A stretch of 64,000 nucleotides of DNA from Planctomycetaceae bacterium (GCA_002724315.1 PBOJ01000072.1:1-64000); one strand, 5' to 3'; shown: positions 46,630-56,113, numbered from the stretch's first letter. Numbers and translations: made by a program. Notes: generated by a model not told the origin, from the sequence alone.

Positions 46630-47421
46630 CTAGATCACGAAGTCGGTTTCGCGACCAAGCACCTTGTCGATCAGCTGCTGGGGCAGTTCGACGGCCGTCT
46701 CGGTGTCGGAATCCAGGTCGGTTGGATTGATTCCGCAGTAGGCCTGCCAGGGACCCAGGTGACGCCAGCGACCGGCACGACGCGGCTCGTTCTCCAGCAC
46801 CGGGGTCGTGCAGCGGTTGCAGCTGATCGTGGGATATCCCTGGGCCAACAGGGGGTTGAGGATCACCGAGTGTTCATCGATGTATCCGCTGAGCCGCTCG
46901 TCTCCGAAATTGACCAGCGGATTGACTCGTACCACGTTCATCTCGGGGTCGGCTGCCAGGATCGGGCAGTACGAGCGTTGCCCTCCCTCGCTGCGTCGCA
47001 GGCTGCCGATCAAGCAGTCGAACTGGTCAGCGACCGCTCGCAAGGGCTCGATTTTCCTCAGGCGACAGCACTCCTTTTGTCCGTCAGGAGTGACGTAGAG
47101 CACGCCCAGTTGGGTCGTCTGCTCGTCCATCGTCTGCGAGGGATGCAACGTGCGGATGTCCAGTCCGTATGACTCGCCGATGGCATCCCGGGTCGCCAGC
47201 GTTTCCGGAAAGTTGACCCCGGTGTCAACGAACAGGACGGGGATGTCCAGGCCGAGTTGGCCGATCATGTGGCACACGACCGAACCGGCAGCTTGCAGTG
47301 CCGAGATGGCCGCAACGCGACCGGAGAACGTGTCGGCTGCCCATTGCAGCAGGTCCTGGGGTTCGCTCGACTCGAAAGCCTTGTTTCGTTCGGCAAGGTC
47401 GGACTGGGAAAGGCGGGGCAT
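46630..47421 (-). CDS. cysH: CysH-type APS/PAPS reductase
   Basis: The enzyme reduces adenylyl sulfate to sulfite in sulfate assimilation. The 263-residue protein has the substrate-binding region VLFVDTGVNFPET and the iron-sulfur cysteines as a CC pair in KECCRLRK (about residue 115) and SCNRC (about 200), which indicates the [4Fe-4S] APS-reductase subtype. The C-terminal catalytic motif, normally ECGLH/ECGIH, reads YCGIN: the Cys is kept but the flanking Glu and His are replaced. No other sulfate-assimilation gene is adjacent. Confidence 0.88.
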   Translation of the reverse strand: MPRLSQSDLAERNKAFESSEPQDLLQWAADTFSGRVAAISALQAAGSVVCHMIGQLGLDIPVLFVDTGVNFPETLATRDAIGESYGLDIRTLHPSQTMDEQTTQLGVLYVTPDGQKECCRLRKIEPLRAVADQFDCLIGSLRRSEGGQRSYCPILAADPEMNVVRVNPLVNFGDERLSGYIDEHSVILNPLLAQGYPTISCNRCTTPVLENEPRRAGRWRHLGPWQAYCGINPTDLDSDTETAVELPQQLIDKVLGRETDFVI

Positions 47422-47478
47422 GATCGCGAGGCGCAGGTTCGGAGAGTGAGGGGAAGGAGCCGTGGTTGTCTCGATTCG

Positions 47479-47507
47479 GTTGTACGGGGCGGTGCGGTGA
47501 GCGTCAA
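47479..47507 (-). promoter_or_regulatory. Predicted cysH promoter
   Basis: On the minus strand, TTGACG (47507-47502), a 17-base spacer and TACAAC (47484-47479) lie about 58 bases upstream of the cysH ATG and just past the terminator of the preceding gene. Confidence 0.5.
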
Positions 47508-47528
47508 CGAAGCGTGTGACCGGATACG

Positions 47529-47563
47529 AAAAACGCCGACCACCCGCGAAGGAGTGGACGGCG
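47529..47563 (-). terminator. Rho-independent terminator after the DUF1598 gene
   Basis: A ten-base stem (CGCCGTCCAC/GTGGTCGGCG on the minus strand, one mismatch) with a ten-base loop is followed by TTTTT. It lies 36 bases after the DUF1598 stop codon and separates that gene from cysH. Confidence 0.8.
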
Positions 47564-47598
47564 TCGAAGGAGATGTCGATCGCAACCGTGGGTGGCGG

Positions 47599-49308
47599 CT
47601 ACTTGTTGGTTGGTTTGACCACCACGTCCCACCACCAGCGGTCGGCGGCGAGGTCGGATGGACGAGCGGCCGGGGCAACGCCGTTGAGCCGCGAGTTGGT
47701 TTTCACGGTCCGGCGATCGGCCAGCAGCCCGCCGATGTCGGCCCGGACACCGCCGGCCACCTGCACGACCACGTCGCGGCCGTTGAAGACCCGGTGATTG
47801 ACCACCGAGTCGACGGTGCGGGGCACCGGGTGAGCGGCCGGATGGAAGTCGCCGTGGTTGCCAAAGACGCCCATGTCCCAGCCGACCTGGTCGGCCAGCC
47901 CGTGGCGGTTGACCAGCGCGGCGACCAGGGCCAAGTCGAAGATGTTCTGCAGATCCGAGAAAACACGATCCTGCCTGGACAGCGACGCGTAGTGATCGGT
48001 GAAGTTCTGTGCGAACGTCCGGTTCGATCCGGCCGCCTGGCCCGTGGCCACCCGTTCGCCCCTGGTGTTGACGAACTCGTTCTCTGACTGGCAGAGCACG
48101 GCCGAGCCGACCAGTTGGAAGGCATCACCAGCTGTGCTGTGCAACACCTGGCTGTACTTCATTGACAGCCACCATCGCAGGGCGTCGAGAGAACTGTCTT
48201 TCCGCTCGTCGGCGGTCATCAACTTGAAGATGCCCGGCACGTCTTTGCCGGCGTCGAGTTGTCCGATACCGATCAGCTTCATCTTGTAGTCGGCTTCGAC
48301 CAGCACGCGGGCGACCCGGGAATCGGCGGGAACACCGGTGATGGTGATCTTCTGTCGACCCAGGGCGTTGCCCAGCTGGGTGGTCCAGTTCCTGACCTGG
48401 CCGGGTGAGAGCGAACCCTTCTTGTTCGACCGAGCGACCAGGTCGTTGATCTGCTTGAGACCCTCGGGACGCGGGTCGATCGAACAACCGATCACACCAC
48501 CACCCTCGGCCGTGAAGGCGCGGAGGACGGTGACCAGATCGTCGAGCTGCAACACGGGATGGCCGCTGGTGGCTCCGATCGCGGTACCGGTCTTGCTGAC
48601 CTTGAAGCCCTCGGCCGGACCGCCGATCACGATGTCGCCGGTCTCGGGGTAGGTGAAGACAAAACGCACCTGCTGCAGGCCGGCCAGGTGCCGGATGTCG
48701 GCCGGCAGGGGCTCGCCAGCGTCGAGGCGACGGGCGACTTCCTGCTCGAGACGCGACAGCGAGACCAGTCGGAGTCGGCTGCGGTGGGCGAGGTTGGCGT
48801 TGTTCGAGGCCGAGGAGACGACCTGGCTGAGTTGTTCGAGTCGACCGGTGGTGTCGATCCGTGCCACGCGAGTCAAAAGACCGTTGGGATCGACGTGGAT
48901 TCCGGCCATTTCTCCGGTGTCGGAAATCGTTCCACCCGAACCGTCGACATCTTCCCACGGACCCGCGGTTTCATTCTGGATCAGTTCGGTCAGTGATTCG
49001 AAATCGGCTTCGGCACCACCGGCGACGGTCGGCTGAGGTTCGGCGGAGACGGCGGGCTTGGTGACCGGGCTGGCCACCGGCTGCTCGGTCGGACGAGCAG
49101 CCAGGGGGGCCTGGACGTCACGGCTTTCCGGCTGTGACGGGACCACCGCCGCGATCGCGTTGTTCGCCGGTTGGGGCGGAGTGGTACGGGCCATTACGGC
49201 CAGGGCGCCGACAACCACGAGGAACCCGGTGACCGCGACCCACATCGGGGTGCGACGGACGGGGCGACGACGGTTGAGATAGGTCTGTCTGGGATCTCGG
49301 GTGGACAT
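47599..49308 (-). CDS. DUF1598 protein, membrane-anchored
   Basis: The 569-residue protein has one N-terminal membrane helix (MWVAVTGFLVVVGALAVMA) after a basic segment, then a long Pro/Ala-rich linker to about residue 95. The DUF1598 region is recognised from RFVFTYPETGDIVIGGPAEG and surrounding strands, a family I know mainly from planctomycetes and which has no assigned function. ATG 49308 is preceded by GGAGA 8 bases upstream. It is likely periplasmic and anchored to the cytoplasmic membrane. It stands as a single gene with its own terminator. Confidence 0.8.
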   Translation of the reverse strand: MSTRDPRQTYLNRRRPVRRTPMWVAVTGFLVVVGALAVMARTTPPQPANNAIAAVVPSQPESRDVQAPLAARPTEQPVASPVTKPAVSAEPQPTVAGGAEADFESLTELIQNETAGPWEDVDGSGGTISDTGEMAGIHVDPNGLLTRVARIDTTGRLEQLSQVVSSASNNANLAHRSRLRLVSLSRLEQEVARRLDAGEPLPADIRHLAGLQQVRFVFTYPETGDIVIGGPAEGFKVSKTGTAIGATSGHPVLQLDDLVTVLRAFTAEGGGVIGCSIDPRPEGLKQINDLVARSNKKGSLSPGQVRNWTTQLGNALGRQKITITGVPADSRVARVLVEADYKMKLIGIGQLDAGKDVPGIFKLMTADERKDSSLDALRWWLSMKYSQVLHSTAGDAFQLVGSAVLCQSENEFVNTRGERVATGQAAGSNRTFAQNFTDHYASLSRQDRVFSDLQNIFDLALVAALVNRHGLADQVGWDMGVFGNHGDFHPAAHPVPRTVDSVVNHRVFNGRDVVVQVAGGVRADIGGLLADRRTVKTNSRLNGVAPAARPSDLAADRWWWDVVVKPTNK

Positions 49309-49548
49309 GGCTGAGTCTCCACTGGTCCGGCGGAAGCCGGTGAGTTCATCCCACACGAGGGATGCGATATTCTTTGTACGGTGTAACTAGAGCATTGTGC
49401 AGCTTCGGCAAGCCGTCAAACAAATTCCCCACTATGGCCCCTCGGCCACGGGGCCGACAACCAGAACATCCCTCACGGACTGCACAAATCCCTACAATCT
49501 GAATCTCCGGTCGAATGGTGGCCGGACACTTCCGAACAGGACAAACCC

Positions 49549-50415
49549 GTGCCCGAACTGCCCGAAGTCGAGACGATGGTGAGAGGGATCGCCCGGCACG
49601 TGACCGGACGTCGGTTGCTGGAAGTCCGTCGCTACCCGTGCCGGTTCCGACCGATCGAGATCACGCCCTCGTCGCGACAGATCCGGCGGCGGGTCGAGGG
49701 GACAGCCGTTTCGGGGGTCCGGCGGATCGGCAAAAGGGTGATCCTGGATCTCGACTCTGACGATTCGTTCGTGATCGAACCGCGGATGACCGGATTGATG
49801 CTGGTCACTGATCCTCCCGATCGGGGCCACCTGAGGTATCAGTGGAGGTTCGTGCCCGACCGGTCGGCGGATCTTGTCGACGATCTCTATTTCTGGGACC
49901 GTCGCGGGTTGGGCACGATCCGGTTGCTGACTGCCGAGGAACTGTCTGAACGGCTCGGGCCGCCGCGACTGGGGCCTGATGCTTTGGCACTGGCGGCGGC
50001 CGACTGGAGGCGGTTGTGTGGCCGGACCGGTCGGGCGATCAAGGTGGCGATGCTTGACCAGTCCCTGGTTGCCGGCATCGGCAATCTCTATGCGAGCGAA
50101 ATTCTGTTCCGGGCCCGGATCGACCCGGCTTGTCCGGCTGACCGGATTGCCGACAACGAGGCTGCCAGATTGTCCCGGGCTGCCAGGGCTGTTCTCAACG
50201 AGGCGATTCGTCACGAGGGCTCGACACTCTCTGACGGGACCTATCGCAATGCTCTGAATCAGGATGGTGGATACCAGAATTCTCACCGTGTCTACGATCG
50301 GGCCGGCGAGCCGTGTCGTCGGTGCGAGGCTCCGATCCGTCGGGTGGTCCAGGCCCAGCGGTCGACGTTCTTCTGCCCGTCGTGCCAGCCGTCGCGTGAA
50401 GCGGAGGTCGGGTGA
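49549..50415 (+). CDS. mutM: Formamidopyrimidine-DNA glycosylase
   Basis: MutM excises 8-oxoguanine and formamidopyrimidines. The 288-residue protein starts at GTG 49549 so that the catalytic Pro-Glu (PELPEVETM) follows the initiator; AGGA lies upstream. It also has the helix-two-turn-helix (KVAMLDQSLVAGIGNLYASE) and a complete C-terminal zinc finger (CRRCEAP to FFCPSCQ). The stop overlaps the rnd start. A TACAAT box at 49493-49498 may be its -10. Confidence 0.95.
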   Translation: MPELPEVETMVRGIARHVTGRRLLEVRRYPCRFRPIEITPSSRQIRRRVEGTAVSGVRRIGKRVILDLDSDDSFVIEPRMTGLMLVTDPPDRGHLRYQWRFVPDRSADLVDDLYFWDRRGLGTIRLLTAEELSERLGPPRLGPDALALAAADWRRLCGRTGRAIKVAMLDQSLVAGIGNLYASEILFRARIDPACPADRIADNEAARLSRAARAVLNEAIRHEGSTLSDGTYRNALNQDGGYQNSHRVYDRAGEPCRRCEAPIRRVVQAQRSTFFCPSCQPSREAEVG

Positions 50416-51698
50416 TGTCCCAGGGGCTGGTGACACAGCAGGCGGACTTCGAGGCGGTGTGCGACGAGATCCGCAGTGCGGGGATCGTGGCGATGGACAC
50501 GGAATTCGTCTCGGAGGGAAGTTACCGGCCGGAGTTGTGCCTGCTGCAACTGGCCGTCCCCGGTCGAGAGGTCGTCGTCGATCCACTGGCGGTCCCCGAT
50601 CTTTCCGACTGGTGGCAGATCATGGCTGACGATGAGGTGACCGTGGTTGCCCATGCGGCTCGGCAGGAAGCCCGATTCTGTCTCGACTTCGTGTCTCGTC
50701 GACCGGGGCGATTGTGGGACGTGCAGATTGCCGAGGGGATGAGGACTCGCAGCTATCCGTTGAATCACGAACGGCTTGTCGCGCGGGTCCTGGGTAAAAA
50801 AGTCCCCGGGACTCAGTCTCGAACCGATTGGCGTCGTCGTCCTTTGAGTGATCGCCAGGTCGAGTACGCTCGTGACGATGTCCGCTTCCTGTTGGCGATT
50901 CACCAGAGGCAGGAGCAGGCATTGTCGTCACTCGGACGTCGAGAGTGGGCCGAGGCGGAATTCGAGCGGATGATCGACGAAGTCGAAGCCGAAAGGGGAG
51001 AGGAGAGTTGGCGGCGTCTCTCGGGTGTCAACCGGCTGGACCGCACCGGGCTGGCCGTCGCCCGGGCTGTGTTCTGGTGGCGCGACCGTTGCGGGGAAGA
51101 ACTCAATCAACCGGTTCGACGCGTCCTGCGAGACGACCTGCTGATCGATCTGGCCAAGCGGAAACCCAAGACCACCGAGGAAGTGCTGGCCACACGTGAC
51201 ATGACCCGACGCAATTTCAAGCGGCATGCCGAGGCATTGGCGGCAACTGTTCGCGAGGTCCTGGCCGGGCCTGAAGAGGACTTCCCCGAACGGATTCGCC
51301 GAAGGGGTGAGATTCACGACGACGATCATGTGTTGGGCCAGTTGTTGGCCATCGCGTTGGCCAATCGTTGCGCCGAGCTGGACGTGGCTGTGTCCCTGGT
51401 GGGGACCAGCGACGAACTGAAGAGGCTCGTTCGCTGGCACGTTCATGGCGATCGTGATGGGGATCCTCCAAGATTGTGCACCGGTTGGCGGTCGGAGGTG
51501 TGCGGTGACCTGCTGACCGATGTGCTTGACGGGAAGATCTCGATGAGAGTGTCCCCGGAACGAGACACGCCACTGGCCTTCGAACGGGCCGAAGGCGATG
51601 AGGAGCCGGGGGCGGAGACCGGGCGAGCTGGTGATCCGGTCGGGGGTGACGTTCCGGACGGCGATCCGGCCGAGAGCCCATTCGGTTTTGGCCTGTAG
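50415..51698 (+). CDS. rnd: Ribonuclease D-like 3'-5' exonuclease
   Basis: RNase D trims the 3' ends of stable RNAs. The 427-residue protein has the DEDD exonuclease residues in AMDTEFVSEGSY (about residue 29), VVAHAARQEARFCLD and EYARDDVRFL (about 151). An HRDC-type helical domain follows (about 200-290) with TTEEVLATRDMTRRNFKRHA. The last 35 residues are acidic and glycine-rich. ATG 50415 overlaps the mutM stop (TGATG), so the two are coupled. Confidence 0.9.
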   Translation: MSQGLVTQQADFEAVCDEIRSAGIVAMDTEFVSEGSYRPELCLLQLAVPGREVVVDPLAVPDLSDWWQIMADDEVTVVAHAARQEARFCLDFVSRRPGRLWDVQIAEGMRTRSYPLNHERLVARVLGKKVPGTQSRTDWRRRPLSDRQVEYARDDVRFLLAIHQRQEQALSSLGRREWAEAEFERMIDEVEAERGEESWRRLSGVNRLDRTGLAVARAVFWWRDRCGEELNQPVRRVLRDDLLIDLAKRKPKTTEEVLATRDMTRRNFKRHAEALAATVREVLAGPEEDFPERIRRRGEIHDDDHVLGQLLAIALANRCAELDVAVSLVGTSDELKRLVRWHVHGDRDGDPPRLCTGWRSEVCGDLLTDVLDGKISMRVSPERDTPLAFERAEGDEEPGAETGRAGDPVGGDVPDGDPAESPFGFGL

Positions 51699-51707
51699 GC
51701 GAGGCAC

Positions 51708-52445
51708 TCAGTCCGGAAGAAGTGACCCGTCATGCAGGGCCGACGCGACCAGTACGGCGTCGGCACCGGCGCGGGTGGCATCGGAAATGTCTTGGGGCCC
51801 GCGAATGCCGCCACCGGTGATCAGTTCGATCCCGCCATGACGACTGCGAATCCGCCGACACAGCTCCAGCGTGGGGGGGCCACTGCCGGTGCCGACCCCC
51901 GCCAAATCGAGCACGATCAGGCGAACCACGCCCGCGTCGATCACCGAATCGGCGATCTCGACCGGTGTGGATTCGGACCAGTCGCCCGGATGGGCCATCG
52001 GAACGCCCTGTTTCAGGTCCAGGCTGAAGACCAACGTCTCGTTGCCCACGGCCTGCACCAGCTCCCGCACGAGTTCGGGACCGGGCACGGTCTCGAGCCC
52101 GGCGACGACCGTCTCGACTCCCCGTTCGACGAGGTCACGGGCTCGATCGACGTCACGGAGGCCCGCGTCGACCATCAGCCGGTGCCCGGCCCCGGTCAGC
52201 CGTTCTATCTCGTTCCACGCGGGCTGGTTGTTCTCGATTGCGTCGAGGTCGGCGAGGTAGATGCGGTCGAGGCCCAGTTGGCTGGCGAAGGCGTCGGCGA
52301 TTTGGAGCGGATCAGACGAGTCGGCCAGACGGCTGGTGATCGGCTGGTATGACTCTCGTTGGCCGGCGATGCCACGAACCACCCGTCCTCGCATCAGGTC
52401 GAGCACCGGGATGATCTCGGCTGTCGACCGCGCCGGAGAAGTCAC
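51708..52445 (-). CDS. HisA/HisF-related TIM-barrel protein
   Basis: The 245-residue protein is a paralogue of HisA: IIPVLDLMRGRVVRGIAG at the N-terminus, LYLADLDAI-like strand (RIYLADLDAIEN) and GGGIRGPQDI with a phosphate-binding loop later. The GQRESYQPI segment replaces the usual HisA sequence and resembles the HisA/HisF-related family known from methanogens and methylotrophic or planctomycete genomes. No histidine gene is nearby, so it is probably not the histidine enzyme. It starts at GTG 52445, overlapping the kinase stop by four bases. Confidence 0.75.
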   Translation of the reverse strand: MTSPARSTAEIIPVLDLMRGRVVRGIAGQRESYQPITSRLADSSDPLQIADAFASQLGLDRIYLADLDAIENNQPAWNEIERLTGAGHRLMVDAGLRDVDRARDLVERGVETVVAGLETVPGPELVRELVQAVGNETLVFSLDLKQGVPMAHPGDWSESTPVEIADSVIDAGVVRLIVLDLAGVGTGSGPPTLELCRRIRSRHGGIELITGGGIRGPQDISDATRAGADAVLVASALHDGSLLPD

Positions 52446-54175
52446 GGGCTGACCTGTTGCTGAGGAGGTGAGCCGGAGGTGCGGTGGAGTCCGACCTGAC
52501 GATTCTCGGAGGAGGGATCGGGCACGGATGCCTCGACCGGATCGGTGTGTTGCACCGGGATGCGGATGGTGAACGTGCTGCCTTTGCCGAATTCGCTCTC
52601 CAATAGCACGCTGCCACCCAACAGCCGGGTGAGTTCCTTGACGATGGAAAGTCCGAGTCCGGTGCCTCCGTACTCGCGGGTCATCGCATCCTGCTGCCCG
52701 GGGAGTCCACTCCCCTGGCGGAACTTCTCGAAGATCGCCTCCTGGTCGTCCAGTGGGATCCCCACGCCGTTGTCTTCAACCAGCAGGTCGACCTGGCGGG
52801 CGTCGTGAGACTGGCCGCTGACACGGACCCTCCCCCCCTCGGGGGTGAACTTGATGGCATTGGAGAGCAGGTTCAGCAGGATCTGTTCGAGCTTGCCGAT
52901 GTCCTGGAACAGCAGGGGGCAGTCGGGATCGAAGGCGGACACCACGTCGATGTTCTTCTTTTCGGCCAACGGAGCAATCGAGTTGACCAGTCGATCGATC
53001 AGGTCACCAAGCGAGAATTCCACGGCGTGGACCTCCATCCGTCCACTCTCGATCTTGGCCAGGTCGAGAACGTCGTTGATCATCGTCAGCAAGCTCTGTC
53101 CCGAGGACTGGATGTTTGAGACGTACCGGTGCTGTCGATCGTCCAGGTTGACGGCTGCGGCCAACACGTCGCTGAAACCCAGGATGCTGTTGAGCGGAGT
53201 CCGCAACTCGTGGCTCATCGTGGCCAGGAACTCGTTCTTGAGGTTGTTCAATTCGTAGAGTCGCAGGTTGACCTGGGCCAACTGGTCGATCTTGTTGTCC
53301 AGGTCGTTGTTGACGTCCTGGAGTTCGTCCTGGATCGTCACCAGGTGGCGGAGCATCCGGTTGAACGCATGGCTGAGTTCTTCGAATTCGTCCCCGGTAC
53401 GAATCTCGGCCCGCATGTCGAGATTGCCCTGGGCAATGGCGTCGCTGACTTTCTTCAGGTGCATCACCGGTTTGGTGATCACGTAACGGACGATCACGTA
53501 GATGGCCAAAATCGCCAGCACGACCTTGACGAACTCGGCCGAGATCACGAACGCGAAAACGCGGTGGATCGAGGCCCGGGCCTGTTCGAGCGGCATGCTG
53601 ATCTTGACCACCCCGATCAGGTCGCCGACCTGAAGGTTGGCGACTTTTGAGAGCGACCGGTGGCATTCGATACAGGACTTTTCGGCGACGATGCCGGAAT
53701 AGAATTGGTACTCGCTCTGTTCCGACGATTCTCTCTCGACCTCGCGAACGATCTCCAGGGGCTGGTCGGGAGCCTCCTTGAACATCCGGTTGAGCTCGCG
53801 CGCCATCTCGTACCCCTTGGGATCGATCGGGCGATCGGTGGGTGAGCCGGCGGTCGACGGATCGGGGCTGAACAGCTCGAACCGAAAGTCGGACAACTGC
53901 TCGGGAAGCGTGTCCTGGACCATCTCTTCGATGGTCTCGCCAAACGGTTTCATCTCCTCGTCCTGGTCCCATTTCCAGTGGTGGGCCAGGATGATGGCGG
54001 GGATCATCTGTCGGGCGGCCTGGCGGTTGCCTTCCGAGACCAGGTCGGATGTTTGCCACCAGTAGAGGGCAAAGGTGATGGTGGCCAGGACGGTCAACCC
54101 GAGACCGAAAAGCACCAGGCTCTTCAACTCGAAGTTCGTTTCGCCCATCAGGCGTTTGATCGTCCGGTACGACAT
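52442..54175 (-). CDS. Heme-sensor histidine kinase (Tll0287-like sensor, HAMP, HisKA, HATPase)
   Basis: This 577-residue membrane kinase has a first helix at about 20-42 and a periplasmic sensor with a CxxCH heme site (KSCIECHRS, about residue 168), fitting the DUF3365/Tll0287-like family. A second helix at about 205-232 leads to HAMP (about 235-290) and a coiled coil. The phospho-acceptor is in SHELRTPLNS (about residue 321), and the ATPase has NLLSNAIKFTPEGG, VEDNGVGI and YGGTGLGLSI. There is no receiver domain and no response regulator beside it. It is translationally coupled to the HisA-like gene. Confidence 0.9.
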   Translation of the reverse strand: MSYRTIKRLMGETNFELKSLVLFGLGLTVLATITFALYWWQTSDLVSEGNRQAARQMIPAIILAHHWKWDQDEEMKPFGETIEEMVQDTLPEQLSDFRFELFSPDPSTAGSPTDRPIDPKGYEMARELNRMFKEAPDQPLEIVREVERESSEQSEYQFYSGIVAEKSCIECHRSLSKVANLQVGDLIGVVKISMPLEQARASIHRVFAFVISAEFVKVVLAILAIYVIVRYVITKPVMHLKKVSDAIAQGNLDMRAEIRTGDEFEELSHAFNRMLRHLVTIQDELQDVNNDLDNKIDQLAQVNLRLYELNNLKNEFLATMSHELRTPLNSILGFSDVLAAAVNLDDRQHRYVSNIQSSGQSLLTMINDVLDLAKIESGRMEVHAVEFSLGDLIDRLVNSIAPLAEKKNIDVVSAFDPDCPLLFQDIGKLEQILLNLLSNAIKFTPEGGRVRVSGQSHDARQVDLLVEDNGVGIPLDDQEAIFEKFRQGSGLPGQQDAMTREYGGTGLGLSIVKELTRLLGGSVLLESEFGKGSTFTIRIPVQHTDPVEASVPDPSSENRQVGLHRTSGSPPQQQVSP

Positions 54176-54182
54176 CGCCGCT

Positions 54183-54188
54183 ATACTA
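54183..54188 (-). promoter_or_regulatory. -10-like hexamer TAGTAT just upstream of the histidine kinase
   Basis: TAGTAT on the minus strand ends 7 bases before ATG 54175, so the transcript may be leaderless. No clear -35 is seen. Confidence 0.3.
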
Positions 54189-54250
54189 CACCAAGCCGGG
54201 CGAGGCGAGGATACCGGGTTGGGTCGACAGTGAAAGAAGGGAACCGAGCG

Positions 54251-55087
54251 GTGGCGAAGGCAGCGGGAAATGCGATGCTCGTGTCATGCGTGCTGGTGCT
54301 GGCCGGAGGATGTGAGGCAGATCCGGTTGAGCCCGATGGTGGGACCCGGTCAGCGAAGCCTTCGAGGTCGAGTTCGGCGGCGGAAGATGTCGTCGTCGAA
54401 GAACCGCAGCCCAGTCAGGCCGCGCGGCGACAGGCGGCAGCGATCGAGTCGCTCCGGGAAGCGGGATGGACCGTGGAGACCAACGGCTTGGAGGAGGCGG
54501 TGGTGGCGTCCCTGGAGGATGGTCCGGTCGGTACGGACAACGGGGTGAAGCTGGCCGGGTTGAAGACCCTCGAACAGGTCCGCCTCTGGAGTTGCCCGGA
54601 TGTCGACGACTCCCTGGTCGGTCGCTTGGTCGAGTTGCCGAAGTTGAGAGTACTGGCGGTGCGGGGAGGAAAACTGACCGACGGCTGCTTGGAGTTCCTG
54701 GCGCGGGCGGGCTCGCTCGAATCCCTCAACGTGGGGGACACGCCCGGCCTGACCGGGCAGGGACTCGATCGGCTGTTGACCTCGGATCGGTTCAAGAGAC
54801 TGTACCTGGACCGCACGGGCGTCACCGACAAGGTGGTCACTGGCTGGCCGGTCAACAACGCGTTGGAGATGCTCAACGTCAACCAGACCGGGCTCGGCTC
54901 GGCCGCGGCCGGGGCGATGTCGAAGTTCCAGACCCTGCGGAGTGCGTTCGTCGTGGGGACGAAGATCTCGCCGGAGGCCGTGGCGAAATGGCGGATGGCC
55001 CGTCCGTCTTGCCTGGTCTACGACGGTCGCGAGCGGCCCGGGGACTCTGATCCGAAGGCTACTCGACCACGCCCAGAGAGTCGTTGA
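54251..55087 (+). CDS. Leucine-rich-repeat lipoprotein
   Basis: The 278-residue protein has a lipoprotein signal ([13 protein letters not shown]) with the lipid-accepting Cys near residue 20. A Ser/Glu-rich linker follows, then leucine-rich repeats such as [37 protein letters not shown] and [20 protein letters not shown] 54251 follows AGAAGGGA at a spacing of 8. It is probably a protein-interaction module on a membrane surface. The gene is divergent from the histidine kinase, and its 3' end overlaps that of the LOG gene by 29 bases on the opposite strand. Confidence 0.75.
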   Translation: MAKAAGNAMLVSCVLVLAGGCEADPVEPDGGTRSAKPSRSSSAAEDVVVEEPQPSQAARRQAAAIESLREAGWTVETNGLEEAVVASLEDGPVGTDNGVKLAGLKTLEQVRLWSCPDVDDSLVGRLVELPKLRVLAVRGGKLTDGCLEFLARAGSLESLNVGDTPGLTGQGLDRLLTSDRFKRLYLDRTGVTDKVVTGWPVNNALEMLNVNQTGLGSAAAGAMSKFQTLRSAFVVGTKISPEAVAKWRMARPSCLVYDGRERPGDSDPKATRPRPESR

Positions 55088-56105
55088 TCAGGTCGACCAT
55101 CTGTCGGAGCCGTCCGGCGCTTCTGCGGTTGAAGCGGAAGGCCAGCCTGGGCAGGTGGCGGAGGTGCCTGTCGTCGGATTCGAGCCGATGCATCTGGGTC
55201 ATCTCGATCCGACCCGTCTCGACGATATCACTGAATTCGTCGTTGAGGCGTTCGATGAATTCGTTGTCGGGAGTGAAGTGCAGCCGCAGCACCAGCTTGC
55301 CGCTGACGTATCTCATGCTGTTGTACACGCTGTAGAAGGTCATGATCTCTTCGGTCGCTTCCTCGACGCTGTTGGTCAGCGTGAACAGCGAGAGGTCCTC
55401 GGGGGAGATGAGTTGACGATCGAAGAGCTGATCGCGGACGAAGTCGAGCCACTGGCTCCAGTAGTTGCTGCCGGGCGGATCGATCAGAACGATCGGCATC
55501 AGGTCCCTTTTGCCGGTTTGGACCAGGGTCAGCGTCTCGAAGGCCTCGTCCTGTGTGCCGAACCCGCCGGGGAACAGCACCACCCCGTGCACTTCCTTGA
55601 TGAACATCAGCTTGCGGGTGAAGAAGTACTTGAAGTTGACCAGCTTGCGGTCGCCGGCGATGACCGGGTTGGCCTCCTGTTCGAAGGGGAGCAGGATGTT
55701 GGCGCCCATGGCCCGGGTTCGGCCGCAGCCCTCGTGGGCTCCTTCCATGATGCCGCCGCCTGCTCCGGTCAGCACCATCCAGCCCTCCTCGGCCATTCTC
55801 CGGCCGAAGTCAACCGACTGCAGGTAGGTGGGGTCATCGTGCGGGGTGCGGGCGCTGCCGAAGACACTGACCTTTCTCTGGCGGCGAAAGGGGGCGAAGA
55901 CCTTGAACGCGTAGCGCAGCTCACGGAGAGCACGGCTGAGGATCTTCAGATCGCCGCGGGATGTCTTGTCCTGCTTGAGCCCGTCGGCGGTCTGCTTGAT
56001 CTGGTCGATCAACGTCGGATGCCGCGTCAGCACCGAGTCGTGCTCGGTGAACATCACGTCCGATTCGGACAGGTCGGGCGCCGCCCGTCGTCGTTTTTTC
56101 GCCAT
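55059..56105 (-). CDS. LOG-family protein (TIGR00730-like)
   Basis: The 348-residue protein has the Rossmann-like LOG core: [24 protein letters not shown] and the PGGFGTQDE motif (about residue 177). Members include cytokinin riboside phosphoribohydrolases, often misnamed lysine decarboxylases. This is a long version with an 85-residue N-terminal helical extension and a C-terminal extension. It follows the STAS gene after 8 bases at the end of the sdh gene run. AGAGGGGG precedes the ATG. Confidence 0.85.
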   Translation of the reverse strand: MAKKRRRAAPDLSESDVMFTEHDSVLTRHPTLIDQIKQTADGLKQDKTSRGDLKILSRALRELRYAFKVFAPFRRQRKVSVFGSARTPHDDPTYLQSVDFGRRMAEEGWMVLTGAGGGIMEGAHEGCGRTRAMGANILLPFEQEANPVIAGDRKLVNFKYFFTRKLMFIKEVHGVVLFPGGFGTQDEAFETLTLVQTGKRDLMPIVLIDPPGSNYWSQWLDFVRDQLFDRQLISPEDLSLFTLTNSVEEATEEIMTFYSVYNSMRYVSGKLVLRLHFTPDNEFIERLNDEFSDIVETGRIEMTQMHRLESDDRHLRHLPRLAFRFNRRSAGRLRQMVDLINDSLGVVE

Positions 56106-56113
56106 GGCCCCCT

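Noticed and set aside
51708-52445. Histidine-pathway HisA
   Set aside because: Key N-terminal sequence differs from HisA, no his genes are nearby, and it matches better the HisA/HisF-related group.
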